From contig NZ_JACIBU010000001.1 of NCBI RefSeq assembly GCF_014195485.1, positions 3,720,001-3,784,000 of the forward strand: a stretch of 64,000 nucleotides of DNA, read 5' to 3'. The translations under genes were made by a program, and so were the position numbers. This DNA comes from Modestobacter versicolor. GTDB lineage: Bacteria; Actinomycetota; Actinomycetes; Mycobacteriales; Geodermatophilaceae. The notes under the pieces are model-generated. The model made no database searches and was not told where the DNA came from. It saw only the letters and a program-made list of their open reading frames with translations. Of the stretch, positions 62,416 to 64,000 are shown piece by piece. Within the stretch, counting starts at the first letter, position 1. Every line of letters starts with the position of its first letter.

Positions 62416-63266
62416 GCAGACCGGTCGGCGCCGAGGGCACCCTGATCACCCTCGCCCCGACCGGGGCCGAGTCGGCGAAGGCGGACGTGCCCGCGCTGCC
62501 GGTCACGGTCGACGAGGTCGTCGGCACCGCCCGGGACTGCGCGGCCCTGGGCGCCGCGGTGCTGCACCTGCACGTCCGCGGCACCGACACCCGCCCGACG
62601 CTGGACCTGCCGCGGGTCCGCGAGGTGGTCGCCGCCGTGCGCGAGGCGACCGACCTGGTCGTGCAGCTGTCGACCGGCGGTGCGGTCACCGACCCGGCCG
62701 AGGCCCGGCTGGCCGTGCTCGACGCGCAGCCCGATGCCGCGTCGCTGTCGCTGGGCACGGTCAACTTCGGCCGCGACGTGTTCTACAACCCGTGGGACCT
62801 GATCGTCGAGCTGCACACCCAGATGCAGCAGCGCGGCATCGTGCCCGAGTACGAGGTGTTCGACCTCGGGCAGCTGGCCACGCTGGCCCGGTTGCTGGAC
62901 AAGCACGGCCTGCCCCACGGTGGCCACGTGCACGTCGACCTGGTGATGGGCGTGCCCGGCGGGATGCCCGGGACGACGGCCGCGCTCGCCGCCTGCCTGC
63001 CGGCGCTGCCGCCCGGGGCCACCTTCGCCGCCACCGGCGTCGGCCGCACGTCGCTGCCGGTGATGCTCGCCGCCCTCTCTGCCGGTGGCCACCTGCGGGT
63101 CGGCATGGAGGACACCCTGACCTACGCGCCCGGCGAGCCGGTGCGCGACAACGCCCAGCTGGTGGCCCGGGCGGCCGGCCTCGCCCGGATCGCCCAGCGC
63201 CCCCCGATCACCCCGTCCGACGCCCGGCAGCTGCTGGGCATCACCCCCGCGGAGGCCCTCCGATGA
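62412..63266 (+). CDS. DUF849 beta-keto acid cleavage enzyme (BKACE) family
   Basis: A 284-residue TIM-barrel protein. Zinc-binding histidines in VLHLHVRGTDTRPTLD and HGGHVHVDLVMGVPGG; LSTGGAVTDPAEARL and GHLRVGMEDTL are typical family blocks. Members cleave a beta-keto acid with acetyl-CoA, as in lysine fermentation (Kce), with many other substrates. Substrate here unknown. GTG start overlaps the ygfZ stop by 4 bp. Confidence 0.88.
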   Translation: MSRPVGAEGTLITLAPTGAESAKADVPALPVTVDEVVGTARDCAALGAAVLHLHVRGTDTRPTLDLPRVREVVAAVREATDLVVQLSTGGAVTDPAEARLAVLDAQPDAASLSLGTVNFGRDVFYNPWDLIVELHTQMQQRGIVPEYEVFDLGQLATLARLLDKHGLPHGGHVHVDLVMGVPGGMPGTTAALAACLPALPPGATFAATGVGRTSLPVMLAALSAGGHLRVGMEDTLTYAPGEPVRDNAQLVARAAGLARIAQRPPITPSDARQLLGITPAEALR

Positions 63267-63826
63267 CCGCTCCCACCCCTGCCGCCGGCGGCGCCGGCGT
63301 CGACGAGCTGCTGGACCCGTCCTTCCTGGACGGCGTCGAGGAGCTGCCGATGGCCGAGGTCCGGGCGCTGCGGCACCGGGCCGAGCAGGAGGAGGTCAAC
63401 CTCTCCTACACCCGGCGGCTGCTGCAGGGCCGGTTGGACATCGTGCGCCGCGAGCTGCAGCGCCGGGCCGAGCACGACGGCCGCTCGCTGGTCGACCTGC
63501 TGCCGGAGATCCTGTCCGAGAAGGGGCGCGGGCCGGCGCACGGGCTGGGCCGGCACCAGACGGTGCAGCCGACCTCCCCGGAGCAGTTCGAGACCTGGGT
63601 GAACGGGCTGACCCCGGGCGTCGACCTGTCCGACGTCCCCGCGCTGGCCGACGACGCGCTGGAGGCCGCGGCCCGTTCGCTCGGTGCCGGGGAGCGGAGC
63701 CTGTCCGAGCGGCGCCGCGGTGTGCAGCAGGTGATGGACGCCGTCGCCGGTGAGCTGGCCCGCCGCTACCGCGACGGTCTGGCCGACGTGGCGCAGCTGC
63801 TGGCCGACGAGTCGCGGCATGGCTGA
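63263..63826 (+). CDS. rsiG: RsiG-type anti-sigma factor, cyclic-di-GMP binding
   Basis: A 187-residue protein. Two helices each carry the signature E(X)3S(X)2R(X)3Q(X)3D: E44, S48, R51, Q55, D59 and E144, S148, R151, Q155, D159. In Streptomyces RsiG the two copies form a coiled coil that binds a cyclic-di-GMP dimer and then sequesters sigma factor WhiG. The central stretch (80-125) is a loop with HQTVQPTSPEQFETWVNG. ATG overlaps the DUF849 stop by 4 bp, and its own stop overlaps the asparaginase start by 8 bp. The sigma partner is not in the window. Confidence 0.92.
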   Translation: MTAPTPAAGGAGVDELLDPSFLDGVEELPMAEVRALRHRAEQEEVNLSYTRRLLQGRLDIVRRELQRRAEHDGRSLVDLLPEILSEKGRGPAHGLGRHQTVQPTSPEQFETWVNGLTPGVDLSDVPALADDALEAAARSLGAGERSLSERRRGVQQVMDAVAGELARRYRDGLADVAQLLADESRHG

Positions 63827-64000
63827 CGCCCACGCGATGAGCTCGTGGCCCGAGAACCCCGTCCTGGTCGAGGTCTGGCGGGCGGGGTTCGGCGTCGACG
63901 TGCTGGAGTCGGTGCACCGGGGGGCGCTCGTCGTCCTGGACGCCGACGGCGCGCCGGTGCTCGAGGTCGGTGACGTCTCCCGGCCGGTGCTGCCGCGCTC
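63819..64000 (+). CDS. L-asparaginase II-type protein, 5' part only
   Basis: The first 60 codons give MADAHAMSSWPENPVLVEVW and then RAGFGVDVLESVHRGALVVLD, with GDVSRPVLPRS at the window edge. This is the N-terminal pattern of the plant/thermophile-like asparaginase II family (VxRxGxVESxHxG...PRSxxKPxQ). The 3' part lies outside. Last visible gene of the fur-ygfZ-DUF849-rsiG operon. A later ATG at 63837 is an alternative start. Confidence 0.8.
   Translation, partial: MADAHAMSSWPENPVLVEVWRAGFGVDVLESVHRGALVVLDADGAPVLEVGDVSRPVLPR

Overview
The window is 64 kb of very GC-rich DNA, densely packed with short intergenic gaps, many ATGA/GTGA start-stop overlaps, frequent GTG starts and several leaderless-looking promoters. 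The gene set (mycothiol synthase MshD, GlnR, a PhoP/PhoR pair like that of mycobacteria, CysA2/SseC-type sulfur proteins, an RsiG-type anti-sigma factor, a 'ribulose bisphosphate carboxylase-like' MKLPxPGP protein) is actinobacterial. The style suggests the Geodermatophilaceae (Geodermatophilus, Blastococcus, Modestobacter); that family assignment is inference. I saw no rRNA, tRNA, CRISPR array, prophage or insertion sequence. The region looks like core chromosome.

Layout. 1-5.2 kb: thiamine block. A tenA-like gene runs leftward off the window. Rightward, a TPP riboswitch precedes cytX-thiE-thiO-thiS-thiG-tenI-like. 5.2-13 kb: a divergent MarR/monooxygenase-like pair, a hemerythrin protein, enoyl-CoA hydratase, a YihY membrane protein, an acyl-CoA dehydrogenase and a zinc alcohol dehydrogenase. 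13-19.5 kb: a MarR-controlled DHA2 drug exporter and HrpA helicase. 19.5-25.6 kb: a carbohydrate cluster (GH2 enzyme, a GH1-glycosyltransferase fusion, a small unknown gene, UDP-galactopyranose mutase). 25.7-30.1 kb: a lone anti-sigma-type ATPase, a tiny acidic protein and a three-subunit CoxL/S/M-type molybdenum hydroxylase. 30.2-36 kb: CysDN sulfate activation, PhoPR-like two-component pair, siderophore-interacting flavoprotein. 36-40.5 kb: two small stress-type proteins, a protein built on eleven 14-residue repeats, and a divergent LCP protein. 40.5-46.5 kb: pstSCAB with an upstream PHO box, then mshD and glnR. 46.7-50.5 kb: membrane and lipid-binding proteins, then thioredoxin, a cysteine-rich leader peptide, DUF4395, rhodanese CysA2 and DUF1416. 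50.5-57.4 kb: TetR/epimerase pair, an RsbQ-like hydrolase overlapping a PAS-GGDEF-EAL protein, nitrobindin and a DUF885 protease. 57.5-64 kb: unknown protein, nhaA, a PabC-like aminotransferase, and a five-gene overlapping operon fur-ygfZ-DUF849-rsiG-asparaginase.

Three regulatory arrangements stand out. (1) The RsbQ-like hydrolase overlaps a PAS-GGDEF-EAL gene by 4 bp. In Bacillus RsbQ works with the PAS phosphatase RsbP, so here the same sensing module may feed cyclic-di-GMP. (2) An RsiG homologue 9 kb away carries two perfect copies of the cyclic-di-GMP signature E(X)3S(X)2R(X)3Q(X)3D. (3) A leaderless 24-codon leader peptide with three cysteines contains an exact complement of the Shine-Dalgarno of the downstream sulfurtransferase operon, which looks like a complete cysteine-responsive attenuator. 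Intergenic DNA also holds a dispersed palindromic repeat (two copies) and long hairpins at most convergent gene ends.
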